Below are positions 28,856-37,309 of a stretch of 64,000 nucleotides of DNA, piece after piece. Each line of letters begins with the position of its first letter. Within the stretch, counting starts at the first letter, position 1. Position numbers and translations under genes: made by a program. The notes under the pieces were generated by a model. The model searched no databases. It was given only the letters and a program-made list of their open reading frames with translations, and was not told the origin of the DNA. The stretch lies in contig NZ_MPHJ01000010.1 in NCBI RefSeq assembly GCF_001957125.1, positions 62,001-126,000 on the forward strand, in the 5' to 3' direction. The stretch is from Shewanella sp. UCD-KL12 (GTDB lineage: Bacteria > Pseudomonadota > Gammaproteobacteria > Enterobacterales > Shewanellaceae).

Positions 28856-29983
28856 TTAGCTTGTTAATCCTAAGCTGGCAGCAACATAGCCGGCGATAGC
28901 TAGGCTTGCCGTTAAACCAGGAGACTCTATGCCATGTAGGTTAACCAAGCCGTTAATTGAGTGGTCAGCTTGGCTCTGAATTTGAAAATCTTTAAAACTC
29001 TCATTAGCCCCTTGTAATTTTGGGCGTATACCAGCATAACTTGGCTGCAGCTTATTAATGTCAATATTGGGAAAGTACTGCTTAATAGCCTCAAAAAATT
29101 TTGGTTTTAATGCTGAAGAGACATGGTAATCAGGGTGCTGTGTCTCGCTAAGGTATTGGGTATCGGGCCCAAACTTAAGTTGTCCGCCCATATCTAGAGT
29201 CCCATGAATACCTAACCCTTTTACATTCGCTTCAGGGACTGGGTAAACAAGCTTAGAGAAAGGTTTTTTTCCGCTATAAGAGAAATAATGCCCTTTGCAC
29301 CAATAAAGCCTTGGAATATGCTTGCTTTGCACTCCCTGAATACCTGAGGCGACCTGAGTGCTATATAAACCCGCACTGTTGATAAGATATCGAGTTCTAA
29401 CTTTTAACCGCTCCCCATCGATATCTAAATGCACAATAAAGCCTTTATCATCAGGGTCTGCAGCAATAAAGCCTGTATTTGGCACAAAGCAGCCTCCATG
29501 ACTTTCAATTTCAGCCAGCAAGCTTTGCATATAATTATGGCTATCGATAATGCCAGTAGAGGGAGAGAGTAATGCAGCAGAGGCATTTAACTCTGATGAA
29601 AATGAGCATAATTGACCAGTCGACTGCCTGACTAAATCTGTAACCCCATTTGCAGCAGCCTTTGTCATCACAGCTTCAAGGCTGGCTTCTTGAGCTTGTG
29701 ACGTCGCCACAATCAACTTACCTAAACGCTGATAAGCGACCCCTCTTAAGTCGCAGTAGCGATATAAGGCCTGCTTGCCCTCAATACATAATTTGGCTTT
29801 CAGGCTATGTTGAGGGTAATAGATCCCAGCGTGGATCACTTCACTATTACGGCTACTGGTTTCCGCACCAAAATGGCTGTTTTTGTCGATAACAAGTACA
29901 TCTTCTAATTGGCGACTCAACCGAGCAGCAATCGCTAGCCCAATCACCCCAGCACCAACCACGACGGCATCAAGTTGCTCCAC
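28856..29983 (-). CDS. lhgO: FAD-dependent L-2-hydroxyglutarate oxidase-like protein
   Basis: DAO-type flavoprotein, 375 residues. FAD-binding VVVGAGVIGLAIAARL is followed by SRNSEVIHAGIYYP and, near the C-terminus, GLVNLHGIESPGLTAS, both typical of LhgO, which oxidises L-2-hydroxyglutarate to 2-oxoglutarate and passes electrons to the membrane quinone pool. I place the start at GTG 29983, which has an excellent Shine-Dalgarno (GGGGAA, 29987-29992); an ATG at 30046 would add 21 atypical residues. Confidence 0.85.
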   Translation of the reverse strand: MEQLDAVVVGAGVIGLAIAARLSRQLEDVLVIDKNSHFGAETSSRNSEVIHAGIYYPQHSLKAKLCIEGKQALYRYCDLRGVAYQRLGKLIVATSQAQEASLEAVMTKAAANGVTDLVRQSTGQLCSFSSELNASAALLSPSTGIIDSHNYMQSLLAEIESHGGCFVPNTGFIAADPDDKGFIVHLDIDGERLKVRTRYLINSAGLYSTQVASGIQGVQSKHIPRLYWCKGHYFSYSGKKPFSKLVYPVPEANVKGLGIHGTLDMGGQLKFGPDTQYLSETQHPDYHVSSALKPKFFEAIKQYFPNIDINKLQPSYAGIRPKLQGANESFKDFQIQSQADHSINGLVNLHGIESPGLTASLAIAGYVAASLGLTS

Positions 29984-30113
29984 AACTTCCCCTTTTGCAT
30001 AAAAAGCTAAATCTAGCTCAAAATAAACAGTTTCTGAAACCAACAAAGAGTGTACATATTTACCCTATATCCTGATTGAACTATATTAATAAAAAGCTCA
30101 AAGGAGAGAGGCG

Positions 30114-30494
30114 ATGCCCAGATTAAGTTTTGGCTGTACGATCAACCACCTCGACAATAACATAGCCGAAGTGATTGTCGACCAAGGGATCGAACTGTCT
30201 ATTGAAATGGTTGAAGAGCTTGATGACTACCTGGACGCACATTACAGCGTGCATTTTGCGCTATTAGTTAATAAAGCTAACCGCTACTCCTACACCTACG
30301 AAGCTCAACTCTGCCTCGCCTCTTTAGATAAACAAAAAGCTATCGCCGTGCTTTACCATGAGTTGAATGAAAACCCGATCCCGTCACAATTCGATAAGCG
30401 ACGAAAAATGGATAACATCACTATTAAGAGTTTTCCTGCCACCAAGTTAGGTACTAAGGCTGCCTTGAGTTGGTTAAAGACCATTTTAAATTAA
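30114..30494 (+). CDS. Small paralogous protein A, unknown function
   Basis: 126 residues, no signal or membrane segment. Paralogous to the next gene: shared GC(T/S)... N-terminus, ALLVNK, Y(T/S)YEAQLC(L/M)AS pattern and a C-terminal (T/S)KAA(L/I)(S/N)WL. The layout resembles small single-domain STAS/SpoIIAA-like proteins, but that is tentative. Preceded by AAAGGAGAG. Diverges from lhgO. Confidence 0.7.
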   Translation: MPRLSFGCTINHLDNNIAEVIVDQGIELSIEMVEELDDYLDAHYSVHFALLVNKANRYSYTYEAQLCLASLDKQKAIAVLYHELNENPIPSQFDKRRKMDNITIKSFPATKLGTKAALSWLKTILN

Positions 30495-30695
30495 TCATTT
30501 TTAATCCCTGAACTTTCATCAAACCTTGTGACTCTAACCCTTTGAGATACTTAGTGAAGCTTATATCACGACAAAGCCTCATGTACTAAATTGTGTAAAC
30601 TGACAAAAATGTAACCGGATACATTTCACGGTTTTATCAGCTGTAGACTAAGCTGTTAAAGCGCTATAAAGATAATAATTACAAGGAAGAATAAG

Positions 30696-31103
30696 ATGCA
30701 CAAATTCAATTTTGGTTGTTCGGTCGAGCTATTAACTCACAATATTGCCCAAGTAACGATAGAGCCTGGTGTTGAAATCACCTTAGAGATGCTAGGCGAG
30801 TTTGATGAGTATATGAGTCAAACATTCAATCATGACTACGCCCTTTTAGTGAACAAACAGCACAAATATACCTACTCATTCGAGGCGCAACTTTGTATGG
30901 CCTCCCACGAGCGCCTCAAGGCTACTGCTGTGGTTTTTTATGATGAGCAAGACGCCAAGCTCCCCCAGCAACTCACAGAACGACGCCAAGTTGATGAGCT
31001 CAACATACGCCTGTTTTCCGGTGTGAATGACGGAAGCAAAACAGCGATTAACTGGTTAGAAGAGCAACTCTTAACGGAGAAACAACTTGAGCTCTCATCT
31101 TAG
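30696..31103 (+). CDS. Small paralogous protein B, unknown function
   Basis: 135 residues, tandem paralogue of the preceding gene with an extra Glu-rich C-terminal tail (EEQLLTEKQLELSS). AAGGAAG ribosome site. Separated from copy A by 200 bases, so it probably has its own promoter. Cytoplasmic; function unknown. Confidence 0.7.
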   Translation: MHKFNFGCSVELLTHNIAQVTIEPGVEITLEMLGEFDEYMSQTFNHDYALLVNKQHKYTYSFEAQLCMASHERLKATAVVFYDEQDAKLPQQLTERRQVDELNIRLFSGVNDGSKTAINWLEEQLLTEKQLELSS

Positions 31104-31169
31104 TTTCTGGTTTCCGTTGGTCGAGATAATCATACCTACGCCTCTTGAGTACAGTTTACTTCCCCCTAT

Positions 31170-31207
31170 ATATTCTCCATTTTTCTAAATGGAAATATGG
31201 AGAATAT
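31170..31207. other. Hairpin in rfaH upstream region
   Basis: Perfect 11-bp inverted repeat ATATTCTCCAT / ATGGAGAATAT with a 16-base loop, within the 323-base gap between the paralogue pair and rfaH. It is followed by AATATT-act-AATATT. May be the terminator of the paralogue or part of an rfaH leader. Confidence 0.6.
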
Positions 31208-31427
31208 TACTAATATTGGAGCCTAATAAACTTATACTTACTAACAACAGCGCCACAGCAAAACCTTTATGGTCACTCACTTTAACCATAGGCCTTTAGC
31301 GAACAGCCTTCACAGTAACATTAATTTAATGCGGTTAACTTTGTACTTAAAAATCGAGTTTTGCTATGATCTATGGGTTCAAAGTGAAAGTTCCTTTCTG
31401 TAGCCAACTGTTAAATGATGAATATTA

Positions 31428-31952
31428 ATGAAAGCTTGGTACCTCCTCTATTGTAAACTCCGCTCTGAAGCCAGAGCCGTACATAACCTTGCTCTTCAGG
31501 ACGTTGAAACATACTTGCCGACGCTCGCCGAGAAAAAAGTGACTAGAGGCAAGGCTGGCATCAAACATGTGCCTTTATTTCCTGGCTATATATTCATTCA
31601 TTTCGACCCTAAGGTGTTTAGTGTCGCTAGAATTCACTCAACACGCGGAGTGGGTAAAATTGTAGGCTGTAGTGAGCTGATGACTGCAATTGACGATGAT
31701 ATCATTGAGAACATCAAGATCCGCGAGCAAAGAATTGCCGATGCGCTGCAATCAGAGCTGCCCCCAAAAGCTGATGCTGATTTACCGCAAATAAACTCAG
31801 GCGATAAGGTGCGCTTTACTGAGGGGCCTTTTGTTGATCTAGAAGCTATTTTCGATGAGAAAAGTGGTGAAAAGCGCTGTCATGTTCTATTTGAGATCAT
31901 GGGACAACAGAAAAAAGTATCGGTACTCAAAAGAAGCATTAAACCCATTTAA
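31428..31952 (+). CDS. rfaH: Transcription antiterminator RfaH
   Basis: NusG paralogue that binds RNA polymerase paused at ops and lets it read through long envelope operons. 174 residues. N-terminal KAWYLLYCKLRSEARA, VPLFPGYIFIHFDP and HSTRGVGKIVG align with E. coli RfaH; the C-terminal KOW-like part starts GDKVRFTEGPF. No strong Shine-Dalgarno. Its nearest likely target is the kps operon 4 kb away, whose leader carries two ops-like sites. Confidence 0.92.
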   Translation: MKAWYLLYCKLRSEARAVHNLALQDVETYLPTLAEKKVTRGKAGIKHVPLFPGYIFIHFDPKVFSVARIHSTRGVGKIVGCSELMTAIDDDIIENIKIREQRIADALQSELPPKADADLPQINSGDKVRFTEGPFVDLEAIFDEKSGEKRCHVLFEIMGQQKKVSVLKRSIKPI

Positions 31953-32869
31953 ACTTGCTGGTACTTGCCGACAAGCTCACTCATTACCTCACAAATACGC
32001 TTACTTAAGGCTTGCCTAACTGGTGTGGGGTTTTTAGATTTAAATGACCACAAGCTTAACGGAAATGCGATCGGCTGATTCAACTCTTTAACCTCCAACC
32101 TGACAAGTTTTCCTTGCTGCAGCTCCTCATGAACAAGCCCTTTAGGCAGTAGCGCCCAACCTTCATTAACCTCCAATAAAGATTTAAGCACGCTCATATT
32201 TTCTATTCTTTGATAATGAGGAGATAAAACGACTGTGGTTTGCATCTCTGCGGTGATGCAATCTTCGGGCACCAGCTGCCGAACCTCTTTGAGCTGGGTA
32301 ATACCCACCTTTTCAACAGCACTGGCTTTTACCAAGGGATGAGCCGCTCCAACCACCGGGATAAAATGTAAGTTAGCTAAGTGAATATACTGCATCCGAC
32401 TTATCGCCTTAGCTTTAAAAGCGATGCCTAAGCCTAAATCAGCCTCTCCCGCCTCTAGCTCTGCAATGATCTCCTCTCGACTCCTATGAAGCCAATGAAT
32501 ATCGGTATCGGGAAATTGCGCTCGTATGGCTTGAACACTTAAGGTTATCAACTCTTTGGGGATAAGATCGCAATGCACGATCGTTAACTCACTCTCAATC
32601 CCCTTACCTATGCTGGCGCTTAATGACTCAAAAGAGGAGGTATATTCCGCTAAGTTTTTAGCATGACTTAACAAAGCCTGACCATCTCGTGTCAGCACGG
32701 GAAGCTTTGCCGAACGATCGAACAGCCCGTAGCCCAGATCTATCTCCAAGTTAGCAATGACTTGGCTGAGGGTTGACCTATCTCTGCCTAGAGCCCTAGC
32801 AGCGGCACTGAAAGAACCTGTTTCAGCAACCGTAACAAACGCCCTTACCTGCTCATAACTTAAGCTCAT
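31949..32869 (-). CDS. LysR-family regulator beside amide hydrolase
   Basis: 306 residues: winged HTH (SYEQVRAFVTVAETGSFSAAARALGRDRSTLSQ) at the N-terminus, then a periplasmic-binding-like effector domain. Its stop overlaps the rfaH stop by 4 bases from the opposite strand. Divergent from the choloylglycine-hydrolase-like gene with 100 bases between, so probably its regulator. GGGAAAGG precedes the ATG. Confidence 0.88.
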   Translation of the reverse strand: MSLSYEQVRAFVTVAETGSFSAAARALGRDRSTLSQVIANLEIDLGYGLFDRSAKLPVLTRDGQALLSHAKNLAEYTSSFESLSASIGKGIESELTIVHCDLIPKELITLSVQAIRAQFPDTDIHWLHRSREEIIAELEAGEADLGLGIAFKAKAISRMQYIHLANLHFIPVVGAAHPLVKASAVEKVGITQLKEVRQLVPEDCITAEMQTTVVLSPHYQRIENMSVLKSLLEVNEGWALLPKGLVHEELQQGKLVRLEVKELNQPIAFPLSLWSFKSKNPTPVRQALSKRICEVMSELVGKYQQV

Positions 32870-32969
32870 AGCCTTTCCCTAGATCGTGGATTAAACCCAA
32901 CATATCTGATGTGTTTTAATGAAATATACCACATATGATAGCCCTACATTGATGACTAGAGGCATAGAT

Positions 32970-34019
32970 ATGAAAATTCACTCTACAGCACTGGCTTGCA
33001 TGATCACCTTAGGCCTAGCAAGTGCTAGCTCCTTTAACGCTGAAGCTTGTACTGACGTTGCTTGGAACACCAAAGAGTTCGGCACCTTGATCAGTCGAAC
33101 CAATGATTGGCTCGAGCCGACCAAAGGTGAAATTCGAGTATTGCCTGCTGGCTCTGAGCGCTTATTACTAGGATTAGATAAAACAGGTGGCAGCTATAAA
33201 ACTAAGTACACCATAGCAGGGATCTTCTCTTACGGCGGCTTAGTACATGATGTGGTCAATAGTGAAGGAATGAGAGCAAGCGTACTGTATTACGGCCCTA
33301 TGACTATGGGTGAGCCTAAAAAAGGCAGTGTATCTCAACTTACCTACGGTGAGTATTTAGCCACTAACTTTGCCAGTGTAAAAGAGGTCATCGCTAATAT
33401 TGATCAGATAAAGTCCACCTTAGTGGATCTACCTGGCTTACCTATTGCGCCTAAGTTTCACTGGACTGTGACAGACAAGAGCGGCGATCGCGCCATCATA
33501 GAGCTAGATCCTGAAGGTGTGAATGTATATACCGGTGATGACGCTAAAGTCATGACTAATCAACCTAGCGTAAAAGCACATATCGATAACTGGGATAAGG
33601 TCTGGTCTAAACAAGATCTACAGTCATCAAATGCTAAGAGCATCATAGGCGCAAAAGGTAACGTTAACCCCGAGCAAAGATACCTGCACGCTCGTTACTT
33701 TCTCTCGCATTTAACCGAGCCGCAAAGCACGATTAATGGCTTAATGAAGTTACAAGCGACTATGGTAAAAGTGCCCCATGATGCGCCGAATCGCATTGTA
33801 AATGGCGAGATGACCGAGTACGCCACCGAGTGGACTATTAGCCAGAGTCTGGAGACTGGAACAACCTTCTTAGAATATACTTGGGGCGATGTATTTACCC
33901 GCTTTAACGTCAACTTCTACGATCTGATTGAAAACGGCAAGCCCGTGAGTATCAAACTCGATGATCCTAAGCTTGCTGGCGACATTACCCAAAAGATGAT
34001 CGATTTAAGTAATCGATAA
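32970..34019 (+). CDS. Linear-amide C-N hydrolase (choloylglycine hydrolase / penicillin V acylase family)
   Basis: Ntn-hydrolase. The start is set at MKIHSTALACMI (349 residues), with AGAGGC upstream; an ATG 51 bases earlier is not needed. A signal peptide ends FNAEA and the next residue is Cys, which would be exposed as the N-terminal nucleophile after cleavage. CTDVAWNTKEFGTLISRTND fits the family start. Gram-negative members cleave penicillin V and often long-chain acyl-homoserine lactones rather than bile salts. Periplasmic. Substrate is inference. Confidence 0.85.
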   Translation: MKIHSTALACMITLGLASASSFNAEACTDVAWNTKEFGTLISRTNDWLEPTKGEIRVLPAGSERLLLGLDKTGGSYKTKYTIAGIFSYGGLVHDVVNSEGMRASVLYYGPMTMGEPKKGSVSQLTYGEYLATNFASVKEVIANIDQIKSTLVDLPGLPIAPKFHWTVTDKSGDRAIIELDPEGVNVYTGDDAKVMTNQPSVKAHIDNWDKVWSKQDLQSSNAKSIIGAKGNVNPEQRYLHARYFLSHLTEPQSTINGLMKLQATMVKVPHDAPNRIVNGEMTEYATEWTISQSLETGTTFLEYTWGDVFTRFNVNFYDLIENGKPVSIKLDDPKLAGDITQKMIDLSNR

Positions 34020-34035
34020 TCGCTAGCAATAAACG

Positions 34036-34073
34036 TGATAACAGCTACGCCAGTTTTAGCGCAGCTGTTATCA
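34036..34073 (+). terminator. Hairpin after the amide hydrolase gene
   Basis: 11-bp perfect stem TGATAACAGCT / AGCTGTTATCA, 16 bases after the stop. No T-run follows. Confidence 0.65.
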
Positions 34074-34074
34074 A

Positions 34075-34134
34075 AGCTAATGGTTGTTATCTAGAGCTAA
34101 TGGCCATTCTGTATAGCTAATGGCTATGCTGCAG
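34075..34134. repeat. 20-bp period direct repeats
   Basis: AGCTAATGG occurs at 34075, 34095 and 34115 with exact 20-base spacing and degenerate remainder. The rest of this 480-base gap (to 34499) shows no gene or clear signal. Confidence 0.7.
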
Positions 34135-34499
34135 GTTGATTAACGCTGGCCCCATCTTATTAAAGGAGTCATCAAGCTCGCCTTTATAACAGTTAAGTAC
34201 CCAAAGGTAACTCTCAGTAATCTAGTAGCCATACTGGCCATCGATAGTCATACAGTATGCTCATCGAGTCTCCCCTCGCCAGATAGAAAATAAGCCACTC
34301 CGTGAACGCATACATGTTGATTTCATCTCATAATGATCACACTTCATAATAATCATTCTTATAACCAGTACGCTTTATAAAAAGCACTCGCAAATGCTCA
34401 TACGGAAACATTAACAACAGACTAAATAATGGTTATTGAACAAGGTTTCAGCAATAGTTGATAGGAGTAAAAAGGTAAACCTATTTCAGTCTAAGTATG

Positions 34500-35327
34500 T
34501 CAGTCTAAGTATTGCAGTAGCCCATTAAGCTCCTCATTCTCACCTAACACTAGCTCTTCATAGTGAGTGTTTTGCGTAAAGTCGCCAAAAGCGCTAACCA
34601 TAACAGGCGGAAATTGACTGACATGCTGAGACATAGCCTGAGTACGCAATTTTTGATACTGAGAGACATCCACTCTATGGGTAACCAAACTATTTTCGAT
34701 AGGCACCGCAACTGAATAGTTGATGCCAAACTTTTCAGCAGAACGCCTCAAAGCAATGGCGCGAGTATCTGAAACAGCAAAATAAACAGCGCGGGATGAG
34801 TAATGTTGTGACACGAGTTTATTGACCACTTTATGATCCCGATTATCTGTTATTCCACCGCGTATAAAAGATAGGATCCATGCAGGCTCAACTTGTTCTA
34901 CGACCTCTTGAAATTTAGCGAGTAACTCAGATTGAAACTGGTTTAACTTGCCGTCAGCAAAACGTAAAAAAATCGGTGAGCTTACATCCAGGGTTTGGCA
35001 AGCCATAATGGCTTCACGCTCCCTCACTTCAGCGAGCTGATCCCCAGATAGTCCCCGGCCAGAACGATCACTGCCCTTATCGCCTGAGGTTGCATATACA
35101 GGAATAACCTCAAGCCCCCTAACCGCTAACTTGGCCAATGTTCCCGAAATCCAAGTTTCATCATCTGGGTGGGCAAGCAGCACAATGACAGCATCTCTTT
35201 TACCCATCGGCTTTTCTCGATTCAATTGACAAGCACTTAACACACAAAGCATTATCACTATATAAGTCAATAGAGCTATTCGGTAGTTGTGCGCTTCTTT
35301 CTTAGAAACTTGTTTCAAGACCGCCAT
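34500..35327 (-). CDS. PIG-L/LmbE-family deacetylase lipoprotein
   Basis: 275 residues from ATG 35327, which follows an ideal AGGAGG; a GTG 6 bases upstream is part of that site. The hydrophobic N-terminus ends CVLSAC, a lipobox. Zinc motif AHPDDE, with later TDNRDHKVV as a probable third ligand region, marks the PIG-L fold, which removes acetyl groups from N-acetylglucosamine-type substrates. Periplasmic lipoprotein; target unknown. Confidence 0.85.
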   Translation of the reverse strand: MAVLKQVSKKEAHNYRIALLTYIVIMLCVLSACQLNREKPMGKRDAVIVLLAHPDDETWISGTLAKLAVRGLEVIPVYATSGDKGSDRSGRGLSGDQLAEVREREAIMACQTLDVSSPIFLRFADGKLNQFQSELLAKFQEVVEQVEPAWILSFIRGGITDNRDHKVVNKLVSQHYSSRAVYFAVSDTRAIALRRSAEKFGINYSVAVPIENSLVTHRVDVSQYQKLRTQAMSQHVSQFPPVMVSAFGDFTQNTHYEELVLGENEELNGLLQYLD

Positions 35328-35491
35328 CAGCACCTCCTTGTATTAAGCTGGGTTAAGCCAGTTTTGATCGACAAGAGTAAATTTTTACTTACGCTCATTG
35401 ACACTTAAAATCAGAGTTTTACAAAAACAAGCTATACAAGTGTATATCTTTATGTATTATTAAAGCATAGCTAATCTATCTCGAGACACAA

Positions 35492-35926
35492 ATGATCTAC
35501 TTTAATAACTTAAAAGGCCGCGACTACAAAAGAGCCTACGGTGAAACAGAGAGCGAAACAGAGAATAAAACTGGCAACAAGCAAGAGATAATCAGTGACC
35601 CAATCATCTTTGATCTTGATGATAATCAAGCCATAGACGCAATGAACGAAGACTGGAAACAGGTCAAGCCAGGCCAGATGGCGATGGTCGTTGATGGAAA
35701 TGAAAAGCTCGACACCACAGTGTACAAGGTGACAGCAATAGAGCGTAAAAAAGATGTCGCAACCCATACTGAAAGCTTTATCGTAAGGGGCTCAGCCATT
35801 AGCAAGCTACCTGTAAAAGGCGATCGATATAATATCTCCTTTATGCTCCACGGTATTGCCCATAAAAGGCTGACTGATGGCTGTTTTCAGCGTGGGGTTA
35901 ACTTGATCGCTTCTGCAGTTTACTAA
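35492..35926 (+). CDS. Hypothetical cytoplasmic protein
   Basis: 144 residues, no signal or helices. The first 40 residues are charged (ETESETENKTGNK), the rest beta-rich with KLPVKGDRYNISFMLHG. Family not recognised. Divergent from the PIG-L gene and followed by a clear terminator, so expressed alone. Confidence 0.6.
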   Translation: MIYFNNLKGRDYKRAYGETESETENKTGNKQEIISDPIIFDLDDNQAIDAMNEDWKQVKPGQMAMVVDGNEKLDTTVYKVTAIERKKDVATHTESFIVRGSAISKLPVKGDRYNISFMLHGIAHKRLTDGCFQRGVNLIASAVY

Positions 35927-35964
35927 GCCGTAAGTTGTAAGTTCCAAGCTGTAAGTTTGATATC

Positions 35965-35987
35965 CCCCGTGTTAAATAGACACGGGG
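35965..35987 (+). terminator. Terminator after hypothetical gene
   Basis: 8-bp GC-rich stem CCCCGTGT-N7-ACACGGGG, 38 bases after the stop. Confidence 0.75.
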
Positions 35988-36005
35988 CTACATTAAAAAT
36001 GGGTA

Positions 36006-36272
36006 TCAATCTACACGTTTGATACCTAGTTGCTCCTCTTGCTTAAGTTTTTCGATGCAGGCTCTACAAATACAGGTATTTTTAGAGAGCAGAGATTTAG
36101 CCACTATCTCTTTCGATGGAAAAGAGACTTTGCTACACCAACACGCATTAATATCTCCACCTGAATTAACTGCGCACTCATTACTACTTTGGCACAGTGG
36201 GCATAAAGTCTGATTACCTTTTTGCTTACTCAAGCTGTCACCCTGCTTGTTATTCAAATTAATTTTCAACAC
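36006..36272 (-). CDS. Small cysteine-rich CWC-type protein
   Basis: Up to 88 residues. CPLCQSSNECAV, CWCSKVSFP and CICRACI place eight cysteines in the pattern of the Cys-rich CWC family (putative zinc binding, function unknown). The start is uncertain: GTG 36272 as listed, or TTG 36233 preceded by AGGGTGA; no ATG is available. Lies 23 bases downstream of the GFA gene, possibly one operon. Confidence 0.7.
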   Translation of the reverse strand: MLKINLNNKQGDSLSKQKGNQTLCPLCQSSNECAVNSGGDINACWCSKVSFPSKEIVAKSLLSKNTCICRACIEKLKQEEQLGIKRVD

Positions 36273-36295
36273 CTTAGTTAATTACCGATACATAG

Positions 36296-36685
36296 TTAAG
36301 TGTCGCTTGGGTGGTTAACCCCATCTTTTAGTGTAACGCCCTCTCGTAGTAGCTGATGCAATGAGAATGGATTGTCTCCCACTAGGCAAGCCAGATTAAA
36401 AGTATACAGATGAGGGTTAGAACGCCTCTGATGATGGGTATAAATACCACACTTTGAGCAGAAGTAATGTTTAGCGCTCATGGTATTAAACTGATAAAGC
36501 GTTAACAGCTCGCTTCCCTTCACCACCTCAAGATCGGCTAAAGCAACAGACGCAACGATTGCACCGCGACGTCGACACATGGAGCAATCGCATCTGCGCG
36601 GATCGACTAACTCATCGCCGAGCTGAAGCGACAGCTCGACGCTACCGCAATGACAAGACGCTGTATAACTTCTCTTGTTAATCAC
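36296..36685 (-). CDS. GFA-family (CENP-V/GFA) zinc protein
   Basis: 129 residues. CHCGSVELSLQ, CDCSMCRRRG and FCSKCGIYTHHQ carry the conserved zinc-binding cysteines of the GFA domain. Family members include a formaldehyde-glutathione enzyme, but most have unknown substrates. Ends 12 bases after the RcsF-like gene upstream, so probably co-transcribed with it and the CWC gene. Confidence 0.85.
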   Translation of the reverse strand: MINKRSYTASCHCGSVELSLQLGDELVDPRRCDCSMCRRRGAIVASVALADLEVVKGSELLTLYQFNTMSAKHYFCSKCGIYTHHQRRSNPHLYTFNLACLVGDNPFSLHQLLREGVTLKDGVNHPSDT

Positions 36686-36697
36686 TGACCTCTCCCT

Positions 36698-37078
36698 CTA
36701 GCCATCATAACTCACACTATAGGCGAGTGCTCGGCACTCAAGAAAGGCATTGCAGCCAGGATAGGGGTTATCAATGCACTCCATAACCACAAACCCATTC
36801 CCACCCGCTTTCTGAGTCTGATATTTTAGATCTTGCTTGAGTGAATACCTAGAAGGTTTAGGTGAGTTAAGATCTGACTGGCAAAAGGAGGAGACTAATA
36901 GCCCAAGAGAGTCAGCCCTATAACGTTGAATCTCTTCAGCGCTGTACTCAATAACTTTGTCAGCACTGGCTGCACTTTGAATATGCTCATTGATATCTGG
37001 ACTCATATTCGTTTGAAATTTGACTCCACTACAAGCCGATATTGAGACAGCTAAAAGCGATAACACAAAGGTTTTCAT
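36698..37078 (-). CDS. RcsF-like outer-membrane lipoprotein
   Basis: 126 residues from MKTFVLSLLAVSISACSG, with AAGGAAG upstream; a longer frame to 37168 lacks support. SISAC is a lipobox. Four cysteines in the order SFCQ, MECID, PGCNAF, LECRALAY match the disulfide-bonded domain of RcsF, the envelope-stress sensor that signals through Rcs. KAGGNGFVV also fits. No other rcs gene is in the window, so function is by domain only. Confidence 0.65.
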   Translation of the reverse strand: MKTFVLSLLAVSISACSGVKFQTNMSPDINEHIQSAASADKVIEYSAEEIQRYRADSLGLLVSSFCQSDLNSPKPSRYSLKQDLKYQTQKAGGNGFVVMECIDNPYPGCNAFLECRALAYSVSYDG

Positions 37079-37224
37079 GACATTCTTCCTTAAATATCTA
37101 GCATTAATGCTAACGTCAATTGAACACACTAGCATAGCTAAAATGACTAAACAGCGAATACAGTTCACCCACTGCTAAGTGTTAAGCCTATATCGATAAA
37201 GAATTAAGAGAATATCGAAACAAA

Positions 37225-37250
37225 AATGCCCCATCAAAAGACGGGGCATT
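37225..37250 (-). terminator. Terminator of metF
   Basis: Read on the minus strand: AATGCCCC-N10-GGGGCATT followed by TTTT, 60 bases after the metF stop. Confidence 0.85.
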
Positions 37251-37309
37251 AGCGTTTTATGAAAGTAGTGTTTAACGCACTCTTGCTAGAGCTATAACAA
37301 GAGCTAAAA

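Noticed and set aside
34340..34365. Fur-box-like AATAATCATTCTT
   Set aside because: Only partial match and located between convergent genes, upstream of nothing.
36641..36648. Third GCTACCGC (ops-like on minus strand)
   Set aside because: It lies inside the GFA coding region and encodes the conserved CGSVE motif, so it is a coding coincidence.
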